Below, piece by piece: positions 18,452-27,028 of a stretch of 64,000 nt of DNA (the first letter of the stretch is position 1; every line of letters starts with the position of its first letter). The stretch is from CAWHYG01 sp963833505. GTDB taxonomy: Bacteria; Eisenbacteria; RBG-16-71-46; CAIMUX01. The stretch covers positions 186,001 to 250,000 of the forward strand of contig CAWHYG010000015.1 of assembly GCA_963833505.1 (NCBI GenBank), written 5' to 3'. Made by a program: the position numbers and the translations under genes. A model generated the notes under the pieces. That model did no database searches and was not told where the DNA came from. It saw only the letters and a program-made list of their open reading frames with translations.

Positions 18452-21070
18452 TTAAGACTCTTCCGAGTCTCCCAGGAGGATGAACGCCGCCCAAAACACG
18501 GGGTTGGCAAACGGCTGGCCGCCGTCGGCATCGCGATACGAGCGCAGCCAGCGCTTGGCCTCCTGCAGGGCGACGGCTTTCGGCATCGGTTGGCCGATGA
18601 GGCCCATGCGAACGTCGCGGTAGGAGCCGGCCAGGTTCTCATAGAAGCGGCCCATGAGCAGGGCCGTGGCCTGATCATCCACGTCCCAGAGGCTCACGAG
18701 CAGGCACCTCGCGCCGGCACGCAGCAGTTCCCCGGTCAACCCGAGAGAGGTCTCCTGGGATCGGGTGAAAAAATCCGTCTGGCATGCGCTCAGGGTGACG
18801 AGGTCAGCCTTTAGCTTCCAGGTCGACCGGATGTCCGCCGCGGTGAGCACCCCGTCGTCCGCTGAGGAGGCATCCGAGTCGGCGCCGTCCAGCGCAGACC
18901 TCGTCGGGGACAGCAGGACTGCGGAGCGCATCTGATTAGGCATGTCCATCAAAGAATGCGTGGCGAGGTGGATCAAGTCGTACTCTTCCAGTTCTCCGCT
19001 CGTCGCCAGACGCGTGATCTCCCTTTTCGATGCGTCCCTTCCGAGCAGGACGGTACAGGAAGGGAAGATCTGGGCGATCCGTCGGACCTCGTCCCGCGTT
19101 TCGGGCAGGCGGGAGTCGCTGTCCATCGCACCCGGCTGCCGGGTGAGCACCCGGGTCCGAGGCCCCGGATCTACCCGTTCGGGAGACGCCGAACTCATTG
19201 GATCGCCGCTCTGCCGGGCCGCGAGATCCGATGCGGTTTCCACCTTCGTACTCCCCGGCCCGAAGTCCGGATCCCCGACGGCCAGCACGCGCCACGTGCC
19301 CGGGGCCTTGACCGGGCCGCATCGCTTCCGCATCCGGACCAGGAGGGTGGCAGAGGGTGTATAAGAGACGGCAAACCGGTCGCCGATCCACGTGCCGGAT
19401 GAATCCATCAACGCATCGAGGGGCACGTGGCTCATGTTCATCGCCTGGACCACGACAAGCTGATCGATGCCGCGCAGACACTTCTCCAGCGGGGCGAGTA
19501 TCTCCTCATAGACCGATCGGGCCCCCTGCACGAGTTCACCGCTGACCGGCCTCCGGAACGGCCATCGGGCCTCGTCACGGAGCACGTTGGAGAAAACACC
19601 GATTTTCCAGGTGGCGGCCCGCTCGCCCACACCGGCGGGGGGATCGATCCTCACCCACTGAATGGGCCCGGCGTGGCGGATTATATAACCCCAGAGCGGA
19701 TAGACCGTGACACTCGAGATGGCGTGGTACGAGTCCAGCCACCCGACGAGGGCGGCATGATCCGAAAGAGCGGCCTGAACGGTCTCCAAGTTGCAGACCC
19801 GGGGACGACCCGAGGTCTGGTCGGGATCGGAGTCGGTGGATGATCCGTTCCCATCAGAAGCAGCGAACTCGTCGAGCAGGCGACGGTTGAGGCCGTGCTC
19901 CAGCGAGACCCATGCTTCCTCTCCCTTTCCCTGCATCAGCTGCGTGATCGCCAGGGTGGCATAGGGATAAGAGTCGTGGGCCGGCGGAACGCCGGATATT
20001 CCTTGACGGTAGAGCGCCTCATAGAGGTCGATCACCTCACGGGAGCCACGTTCCGCCTCCTGGTACCGGCCTTGCTCGAACAGGACCTTGACCTCAAGGC
20101 TGAGACTCAGAGCGAGAATTTCCTTGCTCACGCCGGGGACCTCGCGAGACAGCTTGACGGCCTGGCGCAAATAGGGACCGGCCTTATGCCAATCGCCGGC
20201 AAGAAGGTACGTCAATCCGAGGTCACAGAGGGACTCCGCCACGTCGGGATGCCTGGACCCCAGGGTCTTGCGGCGCATTTGCAGCGCTTCCCGGAACATC
20301 GGGATGGCCTGGTCGTAACGGTAATTCCTCCGGTCGAGGTCCGCCAGGCTGTTCAAGCTCGAGGCCACAGCAGGGTGCGTCCGGCCAAAGAGCTCGCGGC
20401 GAAGCGCGAGTGATTCTTGAAGGTGCGCTCGCGCTTCGTCATAGCGACATGTTAGTTGGTCCGCCTTCCCCAGCAGCTCCAAGCTCAGGGCCACATCCGG
20501 GTGCTTCTCCCCCAGGACTCTTCGCCGCATCTCCAGGGCTCGGGTCTGAAGATCCTCCGCCCTTTCCCAGTCACCCTGATAACGGGCCAACTCTCCCAAC
20601 TCGGTTACGGAGACGGCGACATCCGGATGGTCGTGACCCAGGAGCCGCTGGCGGGTGTCGAGCTGTTTCCGGGCCAAGACGAGACCTTTGCGGTATTCCG
20701 CGTCAATCAAAGCGCGGGCGATGACGGCGTCATTGCGATCGGCTTCGGCCAGGGCGTCCCGGCAGGAGTCCGGCAGGGAGACGATGTGCTCGAGGGTGGC
20801 CACCAACCGGACTGCGTCTGCCTTCTGCCAAGGCGGAACTCCGCGATCCTGGTCCAGCTCTCGCAGGTGCACCCGCCCGAGATCGAGCGCTTCCTGGTAA
20901 CGACCGGAACCCCGAAGGCGCGTAATCTTGTCCGCGACGGCATCATCCCGTGCAAGACGGGACCGGCCAACAAAGTTGTGTCGGTACAGAGCCACAGACG
21001 AGACGATGGCGGCGGCCAAGAGCATACCAATACTGAGGTAACAGACCGCCTTACGGATCGACCAGCTCAT
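18452..21070 (-). CDS. TPR-CHAT caspase-like protein 1
   Basis: 872 residues; ATG 21070 is chosen because the paralogue at 30463 starts at the equivalent residue. An N-terminal membrane segment (CYLSIGMLLAAAIVSSVALY) is flanked by basic residues on both sides, so its orientation is uncertain. TPR repeats with the LGEKHPDVALSLE pattern span ~130-430. The C-terminal CHAT domain (~560-870) keeps the caspase-type dyad: His705 in IHLATHS and Cys763 in LSACQTD, both after hydrophobic strands. CHAT proteins are cysteine proteases often activated by partner signals. It is the third gene of a sigma/anti-sigma/CHAT operon, 10 bp after the anti-sigma gene. Confidence 0.9.
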   Translation of the reverse strand: MSWSIRKAVCYLSIGMLLAAAIVSSVALYRHNFVGRSRLARDDAVADKITRLRGSGRYQEALDLGRVHLRELDQDRGVPPWQKADAVRLVATLEHIVSLPDSCRDALAEADRNDAVIARALIDAEYRKGLVLARKQLDTRQRLLGHDHPDVAVSVTELGELARYQGDWERAEDLQTRALEMRRRVLGEKHPDVALSLELLGKADQLTCRYDEARAHLQESLALRRELFGRTHPAVASSLNSLADLDRRNYRYDQAIPMFREALQMRRKTLGSRHPDVAESLCDLGLTYLLAGDWHKAGPYLRQAVKLSREVPGVSKEILALSLSLEVKVLFEQGRYQEAERGSREVIDLYEALYRQGISGVPPAHDSYPYATLAITQLMQGKGEEAWVSLEHGLNRRLLDEFAASDGNGSSTDSDPDQTSGRPRVCNLETVQAALSDHAALVGWLDSYHAISSVTVYPLWGYIIRHAGPIQWVRIDPPAGVGERAATWKIGVFSNVLRDEARWPFRRPVSGELVQGARSVYEEILAPLEKCLRGIDQLVVVQAMNMSHVPLDALMDSSGTWIGDRFAVSYTPSATLLVRMRKRCGPVKAPGTWRVLAVGDPDFGPGSTKVETASDLAARQSGDPMSSASPERVDPGPRTRVLTRQPGAMDSDSRLPETRDEVRRIAQIFPSCTVLLGRDASKREITRLATSGELEEYDLIHLATHSLMDMPNQMRSAVLLSPTRSALDGADSDASSADDGVLTAADIRSTWKLKADLVTLSACQTDFFTRSQETSLGLTGELLRAGARCLLVSLWDVDDQATALLMGRFYENLAGSYRDVRMGLIGQPMPKAVALQEAKRWLRSYRDADGGQPFANPVFWAAFILLGDSEES

Positions 21071-21080
21071 CGCTTCGATC

Positions 21081-22031
21081 CTACTGGTGGTCTTGGGAAT
21101 CCTGAGCGCCGCGCCTGGCCGGAAGGGAACGAGCTCGATCCCCAACCTCCCCGCCCGAGGCCGCCAGGACTCTCCGGAGCGAGTCTGCGCTGGCGCGCTG
21201 GCCGGTTCGATGGAGGGCGACGAGAAGCGTCCAACGGCCCTCGTCACGCCAGGCATCCGGCAGGTCTTCGCGCAATACCGCTCGCAGGATCCGGGCCGCC
21301 TCCGCAAACTCGCCTTGATGGGCCAGGGCGTTTCCCAGGTAGATCAGCCGAATCGATTCCAATGGTCCGGTCGTTTCGAAGGACTTGAGGCCCTGGATGG
21401 CCGGGCCCAGATCCCGCCGGCCGTACGCTCCGATGGCGTTCAGGAGGTCGCCGGTAACGCGGTCGGCATCCTTGGCGCCGGCACCCCCCTGAGATCCATC
21501 GGTGGGCAGGGAGGCATTGCCCCGCAGAACGGTGAGCTCGGACCCGCTCGGCAACCAATCCGTTTCGGACGGAAGGACGATTCGTTCGGCAGGGCGGGAG
21601 GTGACCAAGAGGGCGATCGCGATTGCCGCCAGGCTGGTGGCCATGCCGACGACGTACCACCGCCGCTGAAACAAACCCACCAGGCCACGCCGGAACCTGT
21701 TCCCCGCTGTCGAGACCTGGTCCCGAGCCGCCTCTCTGCCCCTATCCGAACCTGCGGTCCCCAGCTCGCGCGACCAAGCCTCGTCCCCAAATCGTTCTGG
21801 GATCGGTTCCCCTCGCAGAAGGGCCCGATAGACGGGAGAGGCCCGAAGCCTCTCGATCTCGCCTCCGCGTTGCCGGAGAAGATCTTCGCACGCCGGGCAC
21901 GCGGACAGGTGGGTGATTGCCGCGCCGCGTTCCGCAGACGGGACGCGGCCGAGCAGCAGCGCCAGCAGGGTGTCCTCGTCCAAATGCCAAACGCCTCGAT
22001 CGTCAGCCGAGGATCTCGGTGGAGGAGTCAT
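21081..22031 (-). CDS. zinc-finger anti-sigma factor with transmembrane segment and TPR-like C-terminus
   Basis: 316 residues from ATG 22031, overlapping the end of the sigma gene by 29 bp. The N-terminus has a zf-HC2-type motif (HLSACPACEDLL), as in zinc-binding anti-sigma factors that hold an ECF sigma factor. A basic stretch and one transmembrane helix (VVGMATSLAAIAIALLVTS) follow. The remaining ~150 residues contain TPR-like helices (IRLIYLGNALAHQGEFAEAARIL). This suggests a cytoplasmic sigma-binding head and an external sensor. Position and motif support this; the partnership is inferred from the operon. Confidence 0.82.
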   Translation of the reverse strand: MTPPPRSSADDRGVWHLDEDTLLALLLGRVPSAERGAAITHLSACPACEDLLRQRGGEIERLRASPVYRALLRGEPIPERFGDEAWSRELGTAGSDRGREAARDQVSTAGNRFRRGLVGLFQRRWYVVGMATSLAAIAIALLVTSRPAERIVLPSETDWLPSGSELTVLRGNASLPTDGSQGGAGAKDADRVTGDLLNAIGAYGRRDLGPAIQGLKSFETTGPLESIRLIYLGNALAHQGEFAEAARILRAVLREDLPDAWRDEGRWTLLVALHRTGQRASADSLRRVLAASGGEVGDRARSLPARRGAQDSQDHQ

Positions 22032-22863
22032 TTGTCCTCTCTTCTTGCCCACCTTGGAGCAGGTTCCAGATCTCCACAAAGGTGCCGGCGGGCAGGTCCT
22101 CCGCCCGGTGGCCCTTGCGTTCCATACACTCTCCGATCTTCTTCCGAGTGCGAGACAGCAGCATGTCCACGCCTTTAGCATGCCCGGCCACATCAGGATG
22201 GAGCGCGATCTCCCGGGTCGAGAGACCGTAGAACACGCGGAAGAACCAGATCCGGAGGGCCCTTGACTCAAGCTGTGCGACGCATTCTCTCAATGCTTCG
22301 ACAAACTTCCGGCGTTCGTGACTCGTATCCGGGCTTTCGATCCCGGAACGCAAACCTGATGACGCGGCGTCCTTTTCGCGCTCAAGGTCCACCTCGATCT
22401 CCCTATGCCGTTGCCGGCGGCGCAGATAGTCTACCGCCCCGTTTCGGGCAACGCGGGAGACAAAACCGCCGATCTCTGCGTCTGTGCGATCTTTGATGTC
22501 CCATGCAAGTGCTTCGATTTGCCCGAGGAGATCTAACGATTTTTCTGACGCGATGTCTTCGATGTCCGCGAAGGGGATCTCCCCCAGGTGCTGCACGTGG
22601 CCTCGGACGAACCGCCTTATTGCGACATTCAAGACCAACCACAGCTCGCCGCGGGCCCGTCCACATGCTGAAGACGTGGAGAGGAACTCAGCATACGTCT
22701 CCCGAAGCCTCTGCTGCCAACTGGTCGGAGGCTTCCGCCCATCGACATTCGGAGCGTCCGGGCCCGCCGCAGGAGGTTGAATCCGGGCTGAATCCTTTTC
22801 GATGAGCCGTTCCCCCCTCTTTGCACGACGTTCGGCGCTCGGGTCACTCGACGCAAGACGCAT
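22003..22863 (-). CDS. ECF-type RNA polymerase sigma factor
   Basis: 286 residues from ATG 22863 (GAGG upstream; a TTG four codons earlier is possible). Region 2 includes FADIEDIASEKSLDLLGQIE and GGFVSRVARNGAVDYLRRRQ. Region 4 includes WFFRVFYGLSTREIALH and the recognition helix area VDMLLSRTRKKIGECM. A ~70-residue N-terminal extension precedes region 2. It heads an operon with the anti-sigma and TPR-CHAT genes and probably drives its own operon and nearby exported-protein genes. A truncated copy of its first ~30 codons survives at 30590-30690. Confidence 0.85.
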   Translation of the reverse strand: MRLASSDPSAERRAKRGERLIEKDSARIQPPAAGPDAPNVDGRKPPTSWQQRLRETYAEFLSTSSACGRARGELWLVLNVAIRRFVRGHVQHLGEIPFADIEDIASEKSLDLLGQIEALAWDIKDRTDAEIGGFVSRVARNGAVDYLRRRQRHREIEVDLEREKDAASSGLRSGIESPDTSHERRKFVEALRECVAQLESRALRIWFFRVFYGLSTREIALHPDVAGHAKGVDMLLSRTRKKIGECMERKGHRAEDLPAGTFVEIWNLLQGGQEERTNDSSTEILG

Positions 22864-22973
22864 GGTCAACCTCAATTTTTTCTCCGGTTGGCCCGAAGGT
22901 CAATTCATTTCGAGCCTGCGACGAACAAACGCATCTATTTGTTCCACTCTTTCACAAGAGCGATGTCGCGGCT
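22864..22973 (-). promoter_or_regulatory. upstream region of the sigma operon, conserved at the second CHAT locus
   Basis: On the minus strand it contains CTTGTGAAAGAGTGGAACAAA and GAAATGAATTGACCTTCGGGCCAACCG. The same blocks recur upstream of the second CHAT locus (30690-30790). No canonical -35/-10 pair is obvious. Confidence 0.5.
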
Positions 22974-23076
22974 CATGAGGCGCTTCCAGGAGAAGCCTGA
23001 TCGGCTCCTTCTGCCATTCGCGCGTGGGATCCGCCGGCCGATGCCGAAAGCGGTCGCATTGCAAGACTCCACATCT
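22974..23076 (+). pseudogene. remnant of a third CHAT gene
   Basis: The plus strand encodes LMRRFQEKP.....FARGIRRPMPKAVALQ, matching LMGRF.EN......MG....PMPKAVALQ near the C-terminus of both intact CHAT proteins. Nucleotide identity is also evident (GCTCATG.GGCGCTTC and GGCCGATGCCGAAAGC). Everything before it and the last ~45 codons are gone. It directly precedes regulatory module C and the exported-protein gene at 23291. Confidence 0.7.
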
Positions 23077-23084
23077 CGGAGCTG

Positions 23085-23190
23085 ATCCCCGGAAAATTTC
23101 CCCCCCCGCCGTGAATAACTCTGTGGGATTTCCCCCCTCTCGCGCGATTCACAGTTGGAGATCCACGTTTCGGAGCCGGACAGGCCGACA
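23085..23190 (+). promoter_or_regulatory. shared upstream module, copy C
   Basis: Plus strand: CCCGGAAAATTTCC, TAACTCTGTGGGATTTCC, CTCTCGCGCGATTCA, AGTTGGAGATC, CGGAGCCGGACAGGCC. It aligns block by block with copy B (minus strand, 18105-18226), and less closely with copy A. It lies ~100-200 bases before ATG 23291. Confidence 0.6.
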
Positions 23191-23290
23191 GCAGTGCCTG
23201 GAAGCCAGGGGATGGTCGGAAACCTCGGTCTCGCCAGAGCCTCGCCTTTGAGAATTCCGCGAGCGACCAGAGAAAAGGAGTGCACAGTCC

Positions 23291-24118
23291 ATGAAAAGTC
23301 TACGTCAATGGTTCCCACTGCTCGGCCTTTGTGGCCTGGTTGTCTTCACCAGCTCGTCCCGGGCCGTGCCGACCGCTGCCAACACCAAGCCGATGACACC
23401 AGGGAAGCCCGCGGCGGCCTGGGTAGGGCTCTCGGGGCCGAAGACCAAAACCGGGCCACCTTGGCCAGTGATGGTGAAGGTTCCGCTCTCAGGGCCGAGC
23501 CTAGGGCAAGCCGGCACCTGCCCTTGCATTGGTAAACCCGGCGTCGTGCACCTGGTCAATGACGACGGCACCCCGGAGGCCGCCTACTCCTGGCAGTACG
23601 GCGGATTGAGTTCGTGCGCGGGTTACTACGGTGCCTTTGCCGAGGAGTATACCGGCAGTTCCGTTTGCGGCATCGATCTGACCCTCTCCGCGCCGGCTTT
23701 TCTCTGGAGTGCGACCTGCGACCTCTTTGTCTGGGCCGACGGATTTTACGGGCCGGGAAGCGTACTTCAAATCGTTCATGACGCACCGGTGCCGGGCATC
23801 CCGGCCGCGCCGAACTGCGAGGACTACGCTCTCACGATTCCGGCAACGGCGATTCCCTCCGGCCCCGCAAATTTCTGGGTTGGATACTGGCCGACCTTTG
23901 TCGGCCCGGCCACCTACTACGTCGCAGCCGACGAGGGCACGGCTCCTAGCAAGGGCTTCCCTTTTTTCAAAGTGGCGCCGGGGATCGGCTATCCGACCGG
24001 GTGGCAGCCGGCCTATTACCTCTGGGGTCCTCAACTTGAGGATTTTTACATCAGTTGTTGGGCCAGCCAGTCTCCCAGCCCGGTCAATCAGATTCCCAAC
24101 ACCACTCCGTGCCCATGA
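23291..24118 (+). CDS. exported protein of the locally duplicated GAFAE family
   Basis: 275 residues. ATG 23291 follows AGGAG. The signal peptide is MKSLRQWFPLLGLCGLVVFT..SRA. The mature part has about nine cysteines and a fold shared with the proteins at 27029, 26355 and 30742: AYSWQYGG, YYGAFAEEYTGSSVCGIDLTL, LFVWADG, NFWVGYWP, and VAPGIGYPTGWQPAYYLWG. It ends in NTTPCP without the TWG tail. I do not recognise a named domain; it is probably a secreted or surface beta-protein. It follows a CHAT remnant and regulatory module C on the same strand. Confidence 0.75.
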   Translation: MKSLRQWFPLLGLCGLVVFTSSSRAVPTAANTKPMTPGKPAAAWVGLSGPKTKTGPPWPVMVKVPLSGPSLGQAGTCPCIGKPGVVHLVNDDGTPEAAYSWQYGGLSSCAGYYGAFAEEYTGSSVCGIDLTLSAPAFLWSATCDLFVWADGFYGPGSVLQIVHDAPVPGIPAAPNCEDYALTIPATAIPSGPANFWVGYWPTFVGPATYYVAADEGTAPSKGFPFFKVAPGIGYPTGWQPAYYLWGPQLEDFYISCWASQSPSPVNQIPNTTPCP

Positions 24119-24326
24119 ATGTTGTGCCTCCCACGGGTCGAATCCCGCGGCCGCTGATGGGAACGGCCCGGGCAAGTGGACCGCTTCGTGGATCGACAGC
24201 TTCCACTGTCCGACGGTTCTCCCCAATGGAGGTTTCAGATGTTGTTCGCTGTGGCCCTTGGAACGGAAGCAACGGACCTCGGCTCTCGGATTCATGGACA
24301 GGTCGAACAACCCAAGGAGCCGTCTC

Positions 24327-25739
24327 ATGTTCAAACAACCTGATTTCGGAAGCCCATTCCCGCTCCGGCTCGCGAGGGCCAGCGGGCATTTCTCCGGCAT
24401 CGTGATCTCGTCTGCCCTCCTCAGCCTCTGGAGCCCCGGCCCGGGTAACGCGGCCACTTACATCGTGAATTCCAACGGCGTCGGTGGGGCCGGTCCCACC
24501 ATCCAATGGGTCATTGACAACACACCTCTGGTGACTGGAGACATCATCGAGCTGGACGGCAGCCCCTTTACCGGCTTGGGCAACCGGGATGTGGACTTCC
24601 ACGGGAAGCTCATCACGATCCAGTCGCAGTCGGGCGACCCGACCATGTGCGTGATTGACGTCCAAGGAACGGAGATCGACAGCCACCGGGGTTTCATCTT
24701 CCACACTGGTGAAACGAGTCAGGCGCTGGTGCAAGGCGTCACGATCACGGATGGATACGTGCAGGGGAATCCATACGGCGGCGATGGAGGAGGCATCCTG
24801 TGCAGTGAAGCATCTCCCACCATCAACAACTGCCGCATCGTCGATGACGAAGCCGGGGTCAACTCCGTGACCGGCGCAGGATCCGGAGGAGGCATCGCCT
24901 GCGAGAGCTCCTCCACACCGGTGATCACCAACTGTGTCATTTCCCAGTGCAGCTGCGGGAGCCGCTTCGGTGGCGCGGGCGGTGGCCTCTTTTCCGACGA
25001 CTCTTCCTCGCCGACCCTGCAGAACTGCACAATTTTCGGAAACGGTACCCTAGGACAGATTGGAGGGGGAGGGGGAATCGCCTGCAGCGTCGCTCACATC
25101 GTGAACTGTACGATCAGCTCCAACGAGAGTGGCAATGATTTCGGCGGCGGCATCTCCTGCGGCGCCGCCTTCATCTCCGGCTGCGCCATCGTGGGGAATT
25201 CATCAGGCACCGGGGGCGGCGGAGTCTCGGGGGGGAACACCACGATTGTGGGCTCGGTGATTTCGGGAAATTGCGCCGTTGGGGCGGAAGGTGGAGGTCT
25301 CGATGGGGGGAACTTCAGCATCACCAGTTGCACGATTGCCGGGAACAAAGCGGCTACGGTGGCAGGGGGCATCGGAGGCATCGTGGACGGGGGATCAACC
25401 CTGACGAATACGATTCTCTGGGGTAACTGCTCCCCGGGGCCCGGCCCGGACGGCGACGGCACATTCACCTTCGTCTGCTGCGATGTCAGTCCCGCTCAGC
25501 TTTCCGGCACGGCCATCTTCGTGGGGACCCAGGTCAACGCCGACCCACTCTTCTGCGCGCAGGCGGCCTGCGCGAATGCCCCTACCATCGCGGGCGACTA
25601 CAAGCTTCAGGGCGGCTCGCCCTGCCTCCCTTCCGCCAGCCCCTGCGGGTCGCTCATCGGAGCCCTGCCCCAGGGATGCAGCGGTCCGGTGCCGACGAAA
25701 GAGATGACCTGGGGAAGCCTGAAGTCGCGGTTCAAGTAG
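24327..25739 (+). CDS. exported right-handed beta-helix (pectate-lyase-like fold) protein with C-terminal TWG tail
   Basis: 470 residues. ATG 24327 follows AAGGAG. A signal sequence ending GPGNAA precedes a right-handed parallel beta-helix: short Gly/Ser/Asn/Cys-rich coils such as SPTINNCRIV, TPVITNCVIS, SPTLQNCTIFG, FSITSCTIAGN and GSTLTNTILWGN, typical of Beta_helix/NosD-type repeats. Such proteins bind or cleave polysaccharides or act as adhesins; no catalytic residues could be assigned. The C-terminus PTKEMTWGSLKSRFK matches the tails of the proteins at 27029 and 17298. It is 208 bp downstream of the 23291 gene and probably co-regulated with it. Confidence 0.8.
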   Translation: MFKQPDFGSPFPLRLARASGHFSGIVISSALLSLWSPGPGNAATYIVNSNGVGGAGPTIQWVIDNTPLVTGDIIELDGSPFTGLGNRDVDFHGKLITIQSQSGDPTMCVIDVQGTEIDSHRGFIFHTGETSQALVQGVTITDGYVQGNPYGGDGGGILCSEASPTINNCRIVDDEAGVNSVTGAGSGGGIACESSSTPVITNCVISQCSCGSRFGGAGGGLFSDDSSSPTLQNCTIFGNGTLGQIGGGGGIACSVAHIVNCTISSNESGNDFGGGISCGAAFISGCAIVGNSSGTGGGGVSGGNTTIVGSVISGNCAVGAEGGGLDGGNFSITSCTIAGNKAATVAGGIGGIVDGGSTLTNTILWGNCSPGPGPDGDGTFTFVCCDVSPAQLSGTAIFVGTQVNADPLFCAQAACANAPTIAGDYKLQGGSPCLPSASPCGSLIGALPQGCSGPVPTKEMTWGSLKSRFK

Positions 25740-26354
25740 GTTCTGTCGGAAGTTGACCTGTCTCCGACCGGTTCTCGATCTCTGAATGTAGCCATCTACA
25801 AGAGCGGCGTACAGCAGCTGTTGTGTCACTGGGTCCGGGCCGGTTACGGAGAGCCGTCGACTCGCGCGGCCGGCCCCTTTCCACCGGGGTCTGTCCCCGC
25901 GCCCTGACACTCCGCTCCGCTGGTAACGGAGCTGGTCGCCCGGAGGTACCAAGCACGACGACAGCAGGGGCCCTTCCGCCGGCCGCCTGAAGAGCGCGAC
26001 CGCCACCGAACCCGGGCGCGTCGGGTTCCCCGGCACAACGGAGCGAATCCGGGGTCGACATCGCGGCTGCCGCCGCCCGCTGCTCCAGGTGTTGGCGATC
26101 GCCAGGAAACGAAGAATTCTGGACCGGCGAGTCGGAGTGCCATGGGTCCTTCGGCAGAGTCAAGGGCAGGCTCGCTCCGCTCGTCGCCTGCGGCGACCCT
26201 TGACACCGCCTTCGGCCCCACGGCGTTGCGCAATTAGGCCGGAAAGCCTAGCTTTCCGGCTCGCAAGAAGCGCGCCGGATTTCCGGGGGTGTCCAGAACC
26301 CTACGTTTCCTGAAGATCATCGACATCGTTCTCGGCTCTCTCGGGCAGCCAGTC
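25740..26354. other. gene-free stretch with hairpins
   Basis: About 600 bp with no supported gene. It contains a perfect 10-bp inverted repeat, GCCGGAAAGC (26238-26247) and GCTTTCCGGC (26251-26260), with a 3-base loop and no T tract. A longer GTCAAGGG / CCCTTGAC pair lies near 26157-26205. Confidence 0.4.
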
Positions 26355-26945
26355 CTACTGGACGTACACCCCAATGCCGAGGGCCGTGGCCTTCAGATAA
26401 GGAGTGGGCGTCAAGTAAGGGACGGTCCCGGTATTGTGCCAGCCGGGAGGACCGCCGCTTGGAGCGCCGACCGGGACGTAGGTGTACGGGCAGCCGCCGA
26501 AGCCGTCCAGGTCGGCGCACACGCAGTAATCGCCTGGGTACGTCTTGTAGCCCACCCAGAACTTCCCCGCGGGTATGAAGGTTGAGGGAATGCCCATGTC
26601 CTCGCTTACTACGGTGGGCCAATAGCTGATCGGTGAAGGCAATGTCGCTTGGGGCACAACCGTCAAGATCAAGCCGGGTTGACCGCCGTTGTCTGTCCAG
26701 ATATAGAGATTGGCGGTTTCGCTTCCGACAGGCGGGGAGACCCGCGTCAGAAACAGCTGAATCCCACAGACGTGGCATCCTCCAGCAGGCGAGGTATAGC
26801 ACTCCGCAAACGCACCGCATTGAGAAAAGGGACCGCCGCAAGCGATGGTATAAGGGGGATCCGTGGGAGCCTTCCACACGTAGGCGTTCTCCATGCTTCC
26901 GTCGTAGTTCAACAGAAGATGACTCCCAGGGCATGGGTTGTTCAA
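26355..26945 (-). CDS. exported-family paralogue lacking a signal peptide (5' truncated)
   Basis: 196 residues from TTG 26945, but the frame is open further upstream (AADEGGVAGGNPHGAPLS) to the end of the neighbouring gene without a good start. The conserved blocks are GSMENAYVWKAP, QCGAFAECYTSPAGGCHVCGI, NLYIWTDNGG, AGKFWVGYKTYPGDYCVCAD and LDGFGGCPYTYV. It ends LGIGVYVQ. It is closest to the protein at 30742. No signal peptide is present, so a deletion between this gene and the upstream one has probably removed the start. It may be inactive or read as a tail of the upstream transcript. Confidence 0.6.
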   Translation of the reverse strand: MNNPCPGSHLLLNYDGSMENAYVWKAPTDPPYTIACGGPFSQCGAFAECYTSPAGGCHVCGIQLFLTRVSPPVGSETANLYIWTDNGGQPGLILTVVPQATLPSPISYWPTVVSEDMGIPSTFIPAGKFWVGYKTYPGDYCVCADLDGFGGCPYTYVPVGAPSGGPPGWHNTGTVPYLTPTPYLKATALGIGVYVQ

Positions 26946-27028
26946 TGGACGTGCCGGCTGGGGCGAAAGGGGCGCGCCGTGGGGGTTGCCGCCGGCGACG
27001 CCCCCCTCGTCCGCGGCGGTAAAGCAGA

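Noticed and set aside
25940..26260. Possible plasmid-type origin or structured RNA from palindromes near 26160-26260
   Set aside because: Two hairpins alone, with no iterons, replication gene or conserved RNA motif.
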